Assembly (NCBI GenBank): GCA_017591395.1
Contig: WEDG01001066.1
Coordinates: 1 to 64,000, forward strand
Length of the DNA: 64,000 nucleotides
Direction: 5' to 3'
Source of the DNA: Schistocephalus solidus
Taxonomy: Eukaryota > Platyhelminthes > Cestoda > Diphyllobothriidea > Diphyllobothriidae
Part shown: one piece after another, positions 1 to 12,200 of the stretch
How the letters are laid out: each line of letters starts with the position of its first letter
Position numbering within the stretch: position 1 is the first letter of the stretch
Translations under genes and position numbers: made by a program
The notes under the pieces: generated by a model
Database searches by the model: none
Told to the model about the DNA's origin: nothing
What the model saw: only the letters and a program-made list of their open reading frames with translations

Positions 1-393
1 TGCAGTTACGTATTGCTTTACCATCCTGGTTACTGCTTTTATGGGTGCATTGGGTGGAACGGATACTGTCAAATGGCGGGACTGGGATGGCCATCTGATT
101 ATTGGCCGTGATCAAGATGTTTGATAAGCTCGGATCAAACTACGCTTTCGTCAACAATACTTAATCTGTCACGAAGCTCTCACCTTCGCCGACTGCGATC
201 GGACATACCAATGCTGGCTTTCGTATCTGATGATGGGTTCGAGTGAGAACTGGAAACGTCCGTGTATGTAGTGACAGTTCAACCGTCAATTTCAACGAGG
301 TCCACCGTATGCCCACCACCGGGTAGTGCAGGGACGGGACTCGCGCGTGAATTAGTTTTTAAGGGATAATAGCCTGCGCTGGGAAGCCACATT
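1..393. other. No gene recognised (left edge)
   Basis: No ORF, repeat or motif that I can assign. Sequence resembling the second family-Z element begins only at about 394. Confidence 0.5.
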
Positions 394-1100
394 ATCTCTC
401 TCCTCCTCCCTCACCTGGAGCCCGGTGTCAGCATTTCAGAGTCAAGAAGACCGAGATGGGAGAGGGCGCAGGTGGCTGGCGCGGCCGCCCCTGGGTACCT
501 ACCACACCTGACTCTCGGATCGATGGAGTGGAGTGCCAAAAAGGCAACATAAAGAAGGAGCCATTGCGGCCGAACTCTAGTCCGCCAGTCAGCCACTCCA
601 CACAAAAACACACATTGGGCTGAACATGCGGTCCGAGTTATCCCGTCAAGTTGGCAACCTTCCAAGCCACGGCTAGCGCACCGTGATATTTTTAAGCGCG
701 TCGATTGGTTTAGAGAGGAAAATGCGCTGAGCTGTTGACTCATTTCTTTCCCCACTCCCACAATCAGACCACCATCCGAGTTTCAGTCAGTTTTCTGATG
801 TGGAGTGGGCGCATTGGCTGACGGGTCAGCGTAATCCGTCTTCGCACGCCACTAGCACGACCTGGCCCCCATAACGCACAATACCAGTGGGATTAACTTA
901 CTCAGGGGATATGGGAGGAGCCATCTGCCGTTGACTCCGCAGTCCACTGATCGGCCACCTGACACACAACAAATACACCGGGCCGACAGCGCGGTTTTCG
1001 TGTAAGCGTCTGAATGGCAGTCCTCCAATCCTCTGATTTCTAGGAAACCGTGATTTTATCAGTGTACATTATGATGATTGTTAGGCGTGCTGTCCATGCA
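394..1100 (-). repeat. Family Z 3' UTR with internal tandem repeat
   Basis: A block beginning with an 'agccattgcggcc'-type sequence near 552, with a CCACTCCACACAAA-like core near 595, recurs in diverged form near 905-1010, about 350 bp away. The second family-Z copy shows the same doubled arrangement (58748-58900 and about 59148-59280), so the repeat belongs to the element. Confidence 0.55.
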
Positions 1101-2059
1101 TTAGCGTAGATGGTGCACGCTGATGTGGCTTAGCCTCTGGTGGTTTACCGCAGGTTGCCAGGAGGCGCATGTGTCCTTATAGGCCCACGCGGCGTAAAAT
1201 GTGCGGTGTACGGGCAGCGGAGGCAGGCGCGGCGACCGTGCTGTCGGAGCCCCAGGTATTGGTTCACCAGCCTCCGTGCGATGGACTCGCAGGTAATCTG
1301 ACCAGGCCTGACGCGTTAGCTGAAGTTGTGGGCGCAGTGTGGGCAGGAGAAATCGGTAGAGGCTAGATGCCATTCATGGTAGTGTGGTGGCAGTGGCGGT
1401 AAGAATGGCAGGAGCAGAGGCTGTGCTGATGTATCGGTGTTGTCGGCATTGTGGTGAATTCCGCTGTCATGGATGCGCATGTGACCGAATAGGCCCATGC
1501 GATGAGTGAATGCGCGAGGACAGTGAGAGGCAGTGGAGATGACGATCTCTGCTGTCATGCTGGTGCTCGCAGGCACTGGCTCACCAGTCTCGTGTACGAT
1601 GGATCTGCAAGTGACTGATCAGGCCAATGCGTTAGGATGTAATGCACGGTCGCATTTAGCAAAGTTTAGGAGAGAGTCCCCATCGCTGATGGTGATGGTA
1701 GTGAAGGCAATGGCGGTGGTGGTTGCCGTGGTGCGGGTAACAGGCGATGAGCATTGATGATGGTCTCTATGATGGTGGGATGTACGGAATTGATGCCAGG
1801 AGTGAGGGTGGGGAGTCTGAAATGGGGCTTTGGCAGAATTTGACGTAGAAATTGGAATTGTCTGATTGCTGGTGCATTGCGTACGAAGATGTCCAACCAG
1901 GCCGATTCGCGCGCAGAAGATGCGTCGACAGTACGGGCATGTTTGCAGGGCATGGGCATCGAAGATGTTGGACCGGGGCGCTGGTGACTTTCGTGCCGCT
2001 CTTTTGGCCTTGACGGCGGCGATCCGGTTGGCCTCATAGATTGCTGAACCAGTCTTCAC
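1101..2059 (-). pseudogene. C2H2-like zinc-finger tail of family Z LINE ORF (frameshifted)
   Basis: Continues the LINE ORF downstream of the RT in three frames (2059-1619, 1576-1316, 1373-1101). The segment starts with the RT-tail motif AIYEANRIAAVKAKR. Finger-like units follow: CPYCRRIFCARIGLVGHLRT with a final Cys in place of the last His; a decayed unit near FAKCDRALHPNALA; HCPRAFTHRMGLFGHMRIH; FSCPHCAHNFS followed by a broken helix; and a last unit around YLRVHRTEAGEPIPGAP. Linkers of the HRTEAGEP type separate units. At DNA level, two-finger blocks recur with a period of about 310 bp (about 1169 versus 1480, and 1253 versus 1570). Such fingers in LINE ORFs are generally thought to bind nucleic acid; the role here is inferred. 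The units are degenerate and none was tested for folding. Confidence 0.7.
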
Positions 2060-2139
2060 TGATCTTCTCCGTGCCGGTCATTCCTGGGCGAGTTCCTCCC
2101 AGGTCACCGGGTTGATTTGCAGTTGCTTCAGCTATTTCT

Positions 2140-3033
2140 TCAGTGTCCTTTTAGCGTCGTTTTTGAACTCCCTGTCGGCGAGCACCCGTAGCGACATCTC
2201 CGTAGAAAAATTGTTTGGGTAATCGCTCGTCGTCCATTCTTACCAGGTGGCCGCTCCATCGCAGTTGCACTTGCCTCAGCATGGCGTGGATGCTGAGGAT
2301 TCTGGTTCACTCCAGGACTTCCGTGCCCATGATCTTGTCTTGCCATCTCAGCTTCAGAATGCTGCAGAGGCAGCTGAGATGAAAGTGATTCAGCTTCCTG
2401 GCTTGGTTCCACGTTTTTGAGTTGAGCACCGTTGACATTGATTCGAGGAGCATTGTATTCCGTGCTGGGTCGCGGCTGGTGCATGTGAACCGTTTTGGCT
2501 GTACTGCTTGTTAATCTAAAATCGGCGCAGCCTGCGGTGAAGAGGTCCATACTCTTTTGCATGTCCTCCTCCGTCACGGTGTTAAGGGCGCAGTCGTCCG
2601 CGAAGAGCAAGTCATGGACTGTAGTCGTAAACAAACGCGTTGAAGCCTGCATACGCCGACTGTTGAGAAGGTGCCCGTCAGTTCTGTAGGCGATGCGGAT
2701 CTCAGGCTGCTCATCACGGTAGGCGTCCATCAGCATAGCCGAGAACATGAGACTGAACAGGGTGGGAGCCAATACGCAGCCCTGCTTCACTCCGTTGGTC
2801 ACTGCAAATGCTTCGGATACCATCCCGTTGTCAGTGACGCGCGCCGTCATCCCGTCATGAAGCTGACGCACCATGTGCGAGAACCGCTCAGGACAGCCAA
2901 ACTTCTGCATGACTTTCCACAGTCCATCGCGATTCACCGTGTCAAAGGCTTTCGTTAGATCCACGAAGGTAGTGTATAGGTGAGTTCGAATCTCCTGGCA
3001 CTTCTCTTGTAGCTGGCGGGCGGCAAAGATCAT
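2140..3033 (-). pseudogene. Reverse transcriptase catalytic part of family Z LINE
   Basis: 297-codon frame covering RT palm and thumb. Visible motifs in order are FVDLTKAFDTVNRDGLWK (motif A, catalytic Asp), TNGVKQGCVLAPTLFSLMF (motif B) and LLFADDCALN (motif C, two catalytic Asp). After about residue 190 the frame degrades: the region that should lead to the C-terminal fingers is frameshifted near 2400 and again before 2059. The preceding RT blocks are in another frame (3073-4080), so at least two frameshifts separate this from an intact polymerase. The catalytic aspartates themselves are retained. Confidence 0.85.
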
Positions 3034-3072
3034 GTCGATTGTTCCGCGGTATCATCGGAAGCCACATTGCCT

Positions 3073-4080
3073 TTACGGGAGCAGGCCCTGCTCTAGGTGA
3101 CCGTTCAAACGATTGAGAAGGATACTGACGAAGATCTTCCAAGCGATGTTGAGCAACGAGATGCCTCTGTGAATATCACAGAGTTGCCGGTTCCCCTTCC
3201 GTTTGTAGAGGTGGACGATGGTCGCGTCTTTGAAATCCTGAGGAACTTTTCCTTGACGCCACATCTCCTGGAAGAGTTTTGTGAGTTCTGCCATCAGCCG
3301 GGGCCCACCGTGCTTGTAGACTTCCGGTGGGATTGCGTCGGATCCCGGTGCTTTACTGCTGGAAATCTGCTGCACGGCCCGGATGGTTTCTGGTAGGGAA
3401 GGCGGTAGATCCAGGTCATTGTTCGTGTCCACTTGAGGGAGCCGATCAATGGCAGCATCGGAGATGGCTGATGAGCAATTAAGGACACTTCTGAAGTGCT
3501 CGGCCCAGCGCTTCAGAATTTGCGATTTCTCTGAAAGCAGTGTTGTGCCGTCAGAGCTGCGCAGCGGTGCGGTCTCCTTGAAACACCGGCCGTAGATGGT
3601 CTTGATGGCTTTGAAAAAGTTTTTCATTTCATTGCAGTCCACATACCCCTGGATTTCCTCAGCCTTTCGGATCATCCAGGCATCCTGCATCTCGCGCAGC
3701 CGTTGTTGTACGAGGCGCCGGCATCTGAAAAAGGTTGCTTTGGTGGCGTCAGTCCGAAAATCCATGTAGGTTTTGTGTAGTCCATTCTTCTCTGCGAGTA
3801 AGTTGCTGATGTCAGCGTCATTGTCGTCAAACCAGTCCTGGTGTTGACGGCATGCGCGTCCGAGGACTTCGAGGGCGGTGGATTGGATGACATTTCGCAG
3901 TTGACACCATCGTGTATCCACGGTAGCATTATCATCTGGAGCATGCAGGTCCTCCAGTTTCTCGGTTATTTGGTTGCTGAAATCAAAACAGTGAGCAGGC
4001 AAATTTAATAAAAGAGTATTTAACTTACATGGCGGCCTCTTGCCTTGGGGCCTTTGTCGGGGTTGCAGTCGGAGCCTCAT
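3073..4080 (-). pseudogene. Linker and N-terminal RT of family Z LINE
   Basis: 335-codon frame joining endonuclease to RT. The first two thirds are a charged linker with blocks such as ILKRWAEHFRSVLN, a segment conserved between EN and RT in RTE-like elements. The RT then begins with SSKAPGSDAIPPEVYKHGG and IVHLYKRKGNRQLCDIHRG, ending at LNRLNGHLEQGLLP where the frame shifts into the 2140-3033 ORF. The apparent start Met at 4078-4080 is not a true start: a TAG directly upstream (4081-4083) separates it from the endonuclease end GWTDHRLVIS in the same frame, so one base change created this stop. Confidence 0.8.
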
Positions 4081-4840
4081 CTAAGAAATGACGAGGCGGT
4101 GATCTGTCCAACCGTCGGCATCGCGGATCGCCTTGGTTACCAGCACCTCTTGTCAACCTCACCTCCGGACGAGAACATAGTCCAGCAGATGCCAGCGCCG
4201 CGACCGAAGGTGCATCCACGTGGCCTTCTCCCGTGTCGAAAGGCGGAAGAAGTTGTTGGTCAGCAGGAGACGGTGTTCCGCATAGGTTCGCAGAAGAAGG
4301 AGGCCGTTATCGTTACAGTTACTGAGACCATGGAGACCCAGCACTCTTGCCAGGCAGCGTGGTCCGTCCCGACGCGGGCGTTGAAGTCACCAAGGACAAT
4401 TAACTTGTCCTCTTTCGGCACAGTCGCCAGCAGGGCATGCAGGTCCTCGTAGAATTTGTCCTTCGACGCATCAGAGCTCGTCATTGTGGGAGCGTAGGCA
4501 CTTATGATGGTGGCGAGCTAGTCTCCCCGAAGAGGCAGGCGATCATCAGGCGATCATTGAGACCCTGCGACAGACGCCCCACGATGTCGTTCCGGATGGC
4601 AAAGGCAACACCAGTGCCGCGTCGCTCTGCCCTTGGCCGGCCGCTCCAGAAGAAGGTGTAGCCGGCACCCACCTCCTCTAGCTGACCCTGTTCAGAGAAT
4701 CGGGTCTTACTGAGAGCAGCAATGTCCATCTCGTAGCGCGCTAGTTCCCGTGACTAGCGCCGTTCTCCGTTCTGGCCAGTTGTTCCTCGGATTGTCTAAA
4801 AGGGAACGAACATTCCAGGCTGCTAGTGTGTGTGTACTCA
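4081..4840 (-). pseudogene. AP-type endonuclease of family Z LINE (frameshifted)
   Basis: The N-terminal endonuclease nicks target DNA to prime reverse transcription in this class of element. Pieces in order: LAAWNVRSLLDNP (about 4831-4793); an indel; MDIAALSKTRFSEQGQLEEV and GTGVAFAIRND (4729-4502); [19 protein letters not shown] (4484-4260 frame); [13 protein letters not shown] (4344-4159 frame); and DGWTDHRLVIS just before 4083. The expected metal- and phosphate-binding signatures (GDFNARVG, the final [ST]DH) are present, but four frames are needed to read them. Related sequences are annotated as craniofacial development protein 2-like in many genomes because that host gene captured an RTE endonuclease. 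Confidence 0.8.
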
Positions 4841-5440
4841 CCCGAGCAGCCTGGAGGGTATGGCGAGGGGGATTGGGACGGGGGGTATTGCTGTTTGTTT
4901 GATTTTTACGACTACATATTTTGCGATCTGCGAGCCGCGGTCGGCTGCAGAAGACGTGATAACCAGCATTTGTTTAGGGCAACTTTTCTAGCCCCTTCCT
5001 CTGCGAGGTGAAAAGCAGTACTGTCCCTAAATAGGGCTGCTCGGACATCCCAGACGGCTGCCGAACTCCACTATGGGTCACGGATTTGTTTTAGTGGAGA
5101 ACGACCCGAGTTAGTCTGAGCCGCCTACGGGTTGCTGTCGCCCCCACCGTAGGACTTTTGAGAGGAGGTGGGAAGTTCGGGAGTCAGACATACCGGGTGT
5201 GGAGGCACACACAACACCGGAGACCCTCACCTGGTTTAGCCCGCCGGTCGTGACGGTTGCCCGGGGTGTGGCCGCTGGGAAGAACCCAATTTCGAGGAGC
5301 CACAGGTGAGAGTTGGGTACCAGTTAGAGGCGGCCACAGGAGCATTCACCACTTGTACGAGACAAATGGAGTGACCAAATGTTATCTGTGTGGTGCTACC
5401 CCTAGCTAGTACCCCTACACCCCAAAGTATGTAGTGGCAC
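4841..5440 (-). other. Probable 5' leader of family Z LINE
   Basis: GC-richer than the flanking unique DNA and directly upstream of the first endonuclease motif. No coding frame is supported. Its upstream limit is uncertain: I see a composition change near 5440 but no target-site duplication. Confidence 0.4.
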
Positions 5441-8400
5441 CACTTCGAGCGCCCGTTGTAATACTGCCTCTCTGGCAAGTACTTGCACGTGCGCACCAGT
5501 GGCAGTCTGGTTCTCAGCCAATCACAGCAGTCCAAACAGACCAATCATTTTCAAGACCGATTCCGACATGCTCTCGCTGAAGGCACTGTGATGACTCCCC
5601 ACTTTCTCACACTCAGGAAGTCGCTCTCGCGGCACCGGACTAGTGCCCTCATCCGGCGGCCATTTTCTAGAAACTTCCTTTTCTCCAACATTTCTGTACA
5701 GAATACATCCCCAACTGGCGTCTCACTTCTCTTCCTATTTGGGACCGAGCCTGGAGGTCGTAAGGGCTAGGGTCTCCCCATAAATGCCTCACAGCGGTCG
5801 TGACAATTACATAGCTTTTCAAAAATGAAGGCGATGTTTTTGCCTCTTTGATCAGTATGGTAACCAAGAGATGGATTTGAGGCGCAGAGGAGTTTCTTCA
5901 CTTGTCCTTAAACTTCGTCACCCGGTCTGAGAATATCCTGGCAAGGTCCAATCAGACCCAAGGTGTTTGCATTCCCAAAAGCCTTGTTTTCTCGCACCTC
6001 TCTTCGAGGTAAAAGACATTACGGTCTTGCAAGGTCGAACTCGCCGTTTTTTTTTTGGGGGGAGGGGGTAGAGGGCGGCTAAGCTGGTGGAACTGACAAG
6101 TCGTCGAGGTTTAAAACCAATTTTCGAGAAGTACTTAACCAAAGTTAGGGCGGGGTTGCAGATCAAGACACAAACTGATCATAGCGAACATAACGTAGAA
6201 ACTGGCAAACAGTGAATGAATCTGCGCAAATTGGCGCGTTGTCAGGCATTTTATCTCCTTCCGAAATGCATGTACACACGCAAAGTAAATTCTTTAGCAC
6301 ATACCTTATAAGGTTCATCACAACATTGTCGCATAGCTACTACTTGTGTTTAAAGAACGATAAGACAATCATTACTGGCCTGAATTCACCAATAAGGAGG
6401 TGAGCTTTGACTCGAGTTTGCTAATAGACTTGCGCTAATGGACAATAGTTGAGTATGCGCGAGTGCGGGATTGCTTACTGCAGAAGGAAGCTTTCTTCTT
6501 CGGAGTCAGTTTGGACCCTCACAATTCTCGTTGTGTCTTTCCCGTGAACAACATTGAAGTTTTGATCGGGGCTCCTTTCCTCCAATTCATCTGATGATGC
6601 TGTCAAGTTATTTTTCTTGTAGCTGCTGGCCCTCCGCTTGCCCTAATTAGTTGTCAGTTTCAAGTTAAATGATATCTGACGACGCGAATTTTTATCAGTA
6701 ATCAGACAGCCTACCTTCCACTATGCAGACCACAGAGCACTCATGACATGATTTTTACCTTGTAAGATGAACAGACTTTGCACTTTCTTACTTTCACAGA
6801 ATCAGTAACAAGGTCCATTGGGAAGTTCGTCCATTCCCATTATGTTCCCACAAAATAAAACTTACTGAAACTGAGCAGGTAGTAGTCTATTTTGTAAACA
6901 ATAGAAGCAAAGAAACGCCAGCTAGTGCAGCTTGTTCCTGTAACAAAATGGCATTTCTTGCGGGGCGCTGGATGGCCAAATCTAAACGAAAACGGAACAA
7001 TGGAAAAACAAGAATAATTTAGACCCGAGGTGTTTGATAGTGAGAGGCGATCCGGGCGACAAAAAAATATGGAGTATAGCCTCCGCAGTTAATGCCTGAC
7101 TCAGGCAAAAATGAATATTAACAAAAAGTGGAGGCCATGCGTCGTGGCTGCTGCATGCATAAGAAAACTACAAAACAGTGTCTATACTCTGATATCACGC
7201 AGTTAAAAAATAGACTTCCATAAACCATTGCTTGACAGCCAAAGTGCCGCCAAGCTGTATTCAAAAACACAAGAGCGACACCGGACGTGTAACTGCATCC
7301 GGGAAAAGTCATGACACCCGCACAGAAACCACTATGTAAACCATTACTTGCCTGGCCTAGGATTTCTTTCCCACAAGTCGGTTATGGGTATCCTATCTCA
7401 CCTTCCAAACACATCAGCTAATTCTTACCACACCGGCGGAGTCACGGTGCAGACCGATCCACCGTGACCTAAGCTAGGATCTTCGACCAGACTCCTTGCC
7501 TTCGACCCTTTTAAAGTTTCTAAACACGACGTTAGAATTTCTCTTATGCACTTTTGAAACAAGTTTCTCTTCAGGACTGGCATCAGGCCCTTGCAATCCT
7601 CTTACCAAAGTGGAGAACGAAGGGGTCTACTGCCACTAATCAACAAGTTAGTTTAACAAAGATGGCATGTGAGACCACCTTTGTGACCTGGTCAGCACAA
7701 ACACTAAACTTCGGTTAGTGTGGCTTCATGAAAGCAGATAACTTTCAATTAATTGAAGCGCTAGAAATCACAGGCAAGACATTTAGTGACCACGGGCTGC
7801 CTTCCTTGAGGGTAGTAGGGTCCTCCACACAGTAAATCACAGTTTGCGCATTAGTAAATTAAACGTCCAGGATGTGACTGATGTTTATGCAAGGTAATTA
7901 AAGCCCCTTCTCAGCTAGCCATGCCCCTTGTGTGCTTCTCTGCAATCAAACTCAACAGAAATGCCCGTCCGTAATGTCGTTCCTTAGGGTATTGTTCCTG
8001 GATTGCCGCTTTTCCTCATGGACGCAAATGATTAGTCTAGCATCTTACCCTTCTAACTCCCCTCGTATTCCCTCCATGGGTCTCTGATAAGCAATAATTG
8101 CTCGATTTGGGTCTAGCCCCCTAAAGAACTGTAGTAGAAAATTTGGCTCGTTATTGAGGTTGCTGGACAAGTGTTAAAGGCCGGCCGGTGGTTAAAGTCA
8201 ACGAACTTGAGCCAACCAGAGGATTTCGTAGAGCCTGAGCCTAGCCACGAATTCGAAATAAGATGTAACAAAAGAACCGAGAAGATGCATTCCGCTTCGG
8301 CTATAGTTCGTATAAGGAAGTCAATACAAGTTCAAGTAGCATGGACTGTGGATACGGGATTTTCCCGTAAGGCCCTAAACACATTAGAGCCTCGACGAAA

Positions 8401-9190
8401 TTGAAATATCAGACTACCTATTCAAATGCGTGCTTCAAACGGCATCTCGTTGAAACAAACTGCATTCCATAAATGCTCCTTCGTCTGGATATGGTATTGC
8501 AAGTCGTCAAACTCAGCACGACAATTACTTTTGATTGGTGCAAGATATCTTGCTTGACTGTACGCAAATATCAAATTTTGAGAGCAATATCTAGGTTTTA
8601 TAAGTCAACCATCGAGCAAAGGGCTGTTTGCGAAAGATTTATTCATGATGCTACTGAAAAGGACAAGTGAGACTGGAATGGCCAGTTTAATCTCATCTAC
8701 CAGTGCCAGTCAGATATAGCTCAACCCCAGGCCGAGAAGACCCAAGTGCGAGTCAGGGTTCAGATGGTCATTGGACAACAAGGTCTCGAGCTAGGGCTCA
8801 AGCTACGAGAGCTGATAGGGGGTGGGCAACGTCAAGTAAGAGAGGCTTTTATCGATTTAGTCTCCTTAAGGAATAGAAAAACGGTCTGCCGGTTTCCATC
8901 AAAATTGCAGCAAGTCGGTTCCTCAGCGAGAGTAAGCAAACAGATAAAAGGAGTATCTTAAGCGGACAGAAATTCAGTTCTTCTCAGAATCTGTGGAAAA
9001 CACTATAAAAAAAGCAAACCGGATTGGTGAAAGCATTTAAATAAATTTGATCAGGTCCTCCAAAAATCATGCATTTACCCGACTCTATCCTCTAATGCTG
9101 CAGTGGGACGGTGAAGGCGACAGTGCTCAAGCTAGTGTAAATGGGTGTGGTGACGATTAGGCCATTAAATCATTAATCATTCGTTAAATA
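5441..9190. other. Apparently unique non-coding DNA
   Basis: No ORF here resembles a known protein and none carries convincing splice signals. A T-run followed by a G-run lies at about 6047-6076. At about 8660-8830 there is weak resemblance to a reverse-complement SINE ('gagactggaatggcc' against the SINE's 'gagaccggaatggcc'), listed separately. The TACO1 poly(A) signal lies just to the right. Confidence 0.5.
8660..8830 (-). repeat. Possible highly diverged tRNA-derived SINE
   Basis: Reads in reverse complement like the central part of the SINE at 18402-19535: 'gagactggaatggcc' near 8671, then Gs and Cs in similar order, then 'gtcagggttcag' where the B-box complement would be. The match is patchy and could be chance. 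Confidence 0.3.
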
Positions 9191-9197
9191 CATAACG

Positions 9198-9203
9198 TTT
9201 ATT
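9198..9203 (-). promoter_or_regulatory. Candidate poly(A) signal AATAAA of TACO1
   Basis: AATAAA on the minus strand about 86 nt past the TACO1 stop codon (9289-9291), in the expected position for a short 3' UTR. Confidence 0.55.
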
Positions 9204-9288
9204 CATGTTCAAAGCCCAAACCCGGTAGGTTAGATGTAAAATTTCCGGCAAATGACATTTTATAAATAAAGGATCCGCGCTTATTTAA

Positions 9289-12200
9289 CTATGCGGAAGA
9301 AGAGATCGAGAAAGACGGTTCAGTAAGATTGTCATAAACGTTCTCCACGTAGTCGACGTTCTCCTTAAGCCGATCGTACATTTCGAGGATGAGGGTATAG
9401 CTTTCGGGAGAAACCTCAATTGTCTCCCTTGGAACGTAAGGTGCATCGGAATCGTAGACGGTGATATTGTGCGATTCGAGGTTCATTCGAACGGCGTCCA
9501 CCTGAGTGGGCTCACACTGAAACTAAAGAGTGAAATATTTTGGACTGAGTTTTTATATGTGCCTCAAAGCTGATAGAGGCAAAAAATACTAGAGTATCAC
9601 TCATTGTTGGCACTAACGATTGTTTCCTGCCGGCAGACTTATAACCTGTGTGAATTCCACTAATGATTACTTGTCAGAGCCGGATAGAAGTAAACCGACT
9701 AATAAAAGCCAGTCATCTGTTAAAAGAATAGAACCAAACCTTGATAAATAGGAGGAGACCTAGAATAGTAGTAAGAGGTAACACTATTTACCGCTAGTAC
9801 TTACAGATGTTGTAACCCCTAAAAACGTGATGTTCGCAATTCGTCTAGAATGGCGCTCGTACTCTCTCGTCACCTCTCTCCCTACAGGATTCTCTTGTAA
9901 AAGAGTAGAGACAACGTTAGACTTTACATAAAGTTCATTCATCTGTTGAAGAGTCGATTAGTCACAAATCGGTCTTTAAAATGTTGTGGCTCGGAAGTCG
10001 CAAGGTCGACTGTGGCTAATACGGGTAATGCAAACATTCACTGTCGAAGTAACCAAATCAACTTGGACACTGCAAGGCAATAATGCAGTATTTTCAAAAC
10101 CCAGAATTTACCACGGCACGCTCAGCCGCCAGGACGGTTTGTCTGCACGAGCATCCCCAGTAAGACATTTGATCGTAAAGGCTACCAACATTATACTGAA
10201 ACTAGGAAATTTGCAGGGTCGACTGGGCGATAAACAGCCAACATGAAACTTTTTAGCTGGTGTACATTGGGACGGTAGCGCCGCTAAGGCTGACAGGGGC
10301 ATGAACAGAGTACGTGTAGCAAGCAGTCGCATATGAACTGGCGGACGATGCGACGACCTATGAAACAGTTACATTGGACTGATATACTAATATGGACCTA
10401 GCTGGACAATGCGCGGCATAGGACATCTTGTCCAACCCCGCAGCTAGTTAGAATAATTGTCACAGACTTCACCCTGATATAGCGCGATGTGAAAACGGAT
10501 GGAAGACCAAACATCACGGGTTCTCTAATCCGATTTCGGGCTCTGAGCTAAAATTGACTGGCGATAACAACGCTTGCTCACTCCACAGAATAAACGAACT
10601 CAAAATGCAGTAGGTCTTTAGATGAAATGTGGCTAACCCTAGATATCTGGCGCTTTCTTGAGACTTTTATTGAGTGATAAGGGTCAACTGTTGCGAGTTA
10701 ACAGTATGAGACTGCCATCATCCCATCAAATGCATTAATCTTCCACAGTAATAGTCTTTAGGTTTGGGTGTCGGTGTCTCAACGCCTCAGCAAAAGCAAT
10801 ACAGCAGCAATTTGTGGGGAACTTCAAAGCTGAATGGGAGATTTCAGGTTTTCATGAAAGTGGTATTAGTTTGGAACGGGGGAGAGTTAAGCTGGGAGTA
10901 ACGTGGCAGGGCGAAGAAGCCCGCTAATAAATGCTCAGTACGCCAACGTCTGCAAAACGAAGTGTAACACTCCAGACTATGTACGCCCCCAAAAATTAAC
11001 ACATCGAGATAAAATTCCACACAGCAGTCCAGGATGTGGTGATTAATGATCGTTTTGATTATTCGAAAATGAGATTCAGAGATCCCAGTAGGGATTAGAA
11101 ACGTATTCGGTAAGGATGACTTGTCTGGCCACCAAAACAGGGCATGAGAACAAGAACTGCCCGCAATACATGTGGCTTTGTGCCAAATTCCGGGAAAATT
11201 CAGTATAGGATTAAGCGGAGGGTAAGGTTTAAGTTTTAGGTTTAATTTTGGCGTTAAGATCAAAGTTGGGGTTAGGGTCAGGATTATGTTAAGGGTTAAG
11301 GTTAGGGTTCGCGTTAGCTGTAGGGTTTATGTTTAGGGTAGGGCTACGGTCAATATTAAAGGTTACAGTTTAGTTTTATGTCAGGATTAGTGTTAGGGTT
11401 AAGACGGGACTACCTACCCGTCTTGAAATTTATCGCAAGGCCACCTAAGTGGGCGGTGCATTCCCATTCCTATTTAAGCAGCCATATAAGACATCCTTAC
11501 CACGTATTCTGCTTCCTCCATTATATTATTGATAAAAGTGGCGGGGGATTAGGCTCAAGTTAAGTGCCAACTGATCTAGCTTTAATGCGAAGGAAACATC
11601 GTACGCGCCGGTGGTAACCACTGTTGTTCAGCATCATCTATAGGCAATTCAAATTGCTGTAAATAAGAGCAGTAGAACCCATGAAATCTATTCCGGTCAG
11701 CGTGCAACGTTCAGAACTTTGTAGTATACCGTTTGCAATATAAGGAAGCAAGAAAATCAAGATGGGTCGGGCGTGATGAAAACGTCAACGGGTGGCCTTT
11801 ATGTTTCGTATTGGCCCAAAAGATCAAATAAAGTTTCACAAACTTGTAGAACGCCGTTGCGCAAAGGATATATTTATGTATGTATGATAATCCGAGAAAA
11901 CGCAGCTATGGTCACTGCGGTTAAAGAAGACGGGAACTCTCCGTTACTGCTCGGATTGACGATGTCAGGCTCTGAATGAGGACAAATAATTGGTGCTCAG
12001 GCCTTGAATCTGGCCAGTTCTCCGGATGAGGATTAAAAATACCCTTAATCGCAGGAGGACCACGCTACCCATTCCGTGTCGGTCCTGCCTCCCCGTTGAG
12101 TGACTGTGACAGGGGACGCGAAGATAATACTTTAGTTGCTTGAATGAACTCAAAAAAACTCTAAAGTACGTAATCGAAAGGACGTTTCATGATGTCACTG

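Larger units (their letters stand above)
394..4840 (-). mobile_element. Family Z: RTE/CFDP2-like LINE with C-terminal zinc fingers
   Basis: Non-LTR retrotransposon read from about 4840 down to 394. In element order it has an AP-type endonuclease (about 4831-4085), a linker (4080 to about 3400), a reverse transcriptase (about 3400-2300), a C-terminal block of C2H2-like fingers (about 1960-1160) and a 3' UTR of about 700 bp ending near 394. The 3' limit comes from comparison with a second copy at 58583-59970, where similarity starts at a CT-rich tract in both. The ORF is broken by several frameshifts and a stop (TAG at 4081-4083), so this copy is dead. The RTE placement rests on the endonuclease and RT sequence style, not on a tree. 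The 5' leader may extend to about 5440. Confidence 0.85.

Noticed and set aside
411..761. 116-codon minus ORF as a gene
   Set aside because: It lies in the family-Z 3' UTR and the matching copy at 58.6 kb does not keep the frame.
3977..4028. Intron-like GTAAGT...TTTTGATTTCAG (52 nt, minus strand) in the family-Z ORF
   Set aside because: Removing it shifts the frame and hits TAA a few codons on, while leaving it in keeps the 335-codon frame open. It is coding sequence that only looks like a mini-intron.
6047..6080. G-quadruplex or origin-like signal at a T-run/G-run
   Set aside because: Only two or three separable G-runs are present and there is no supporting context.
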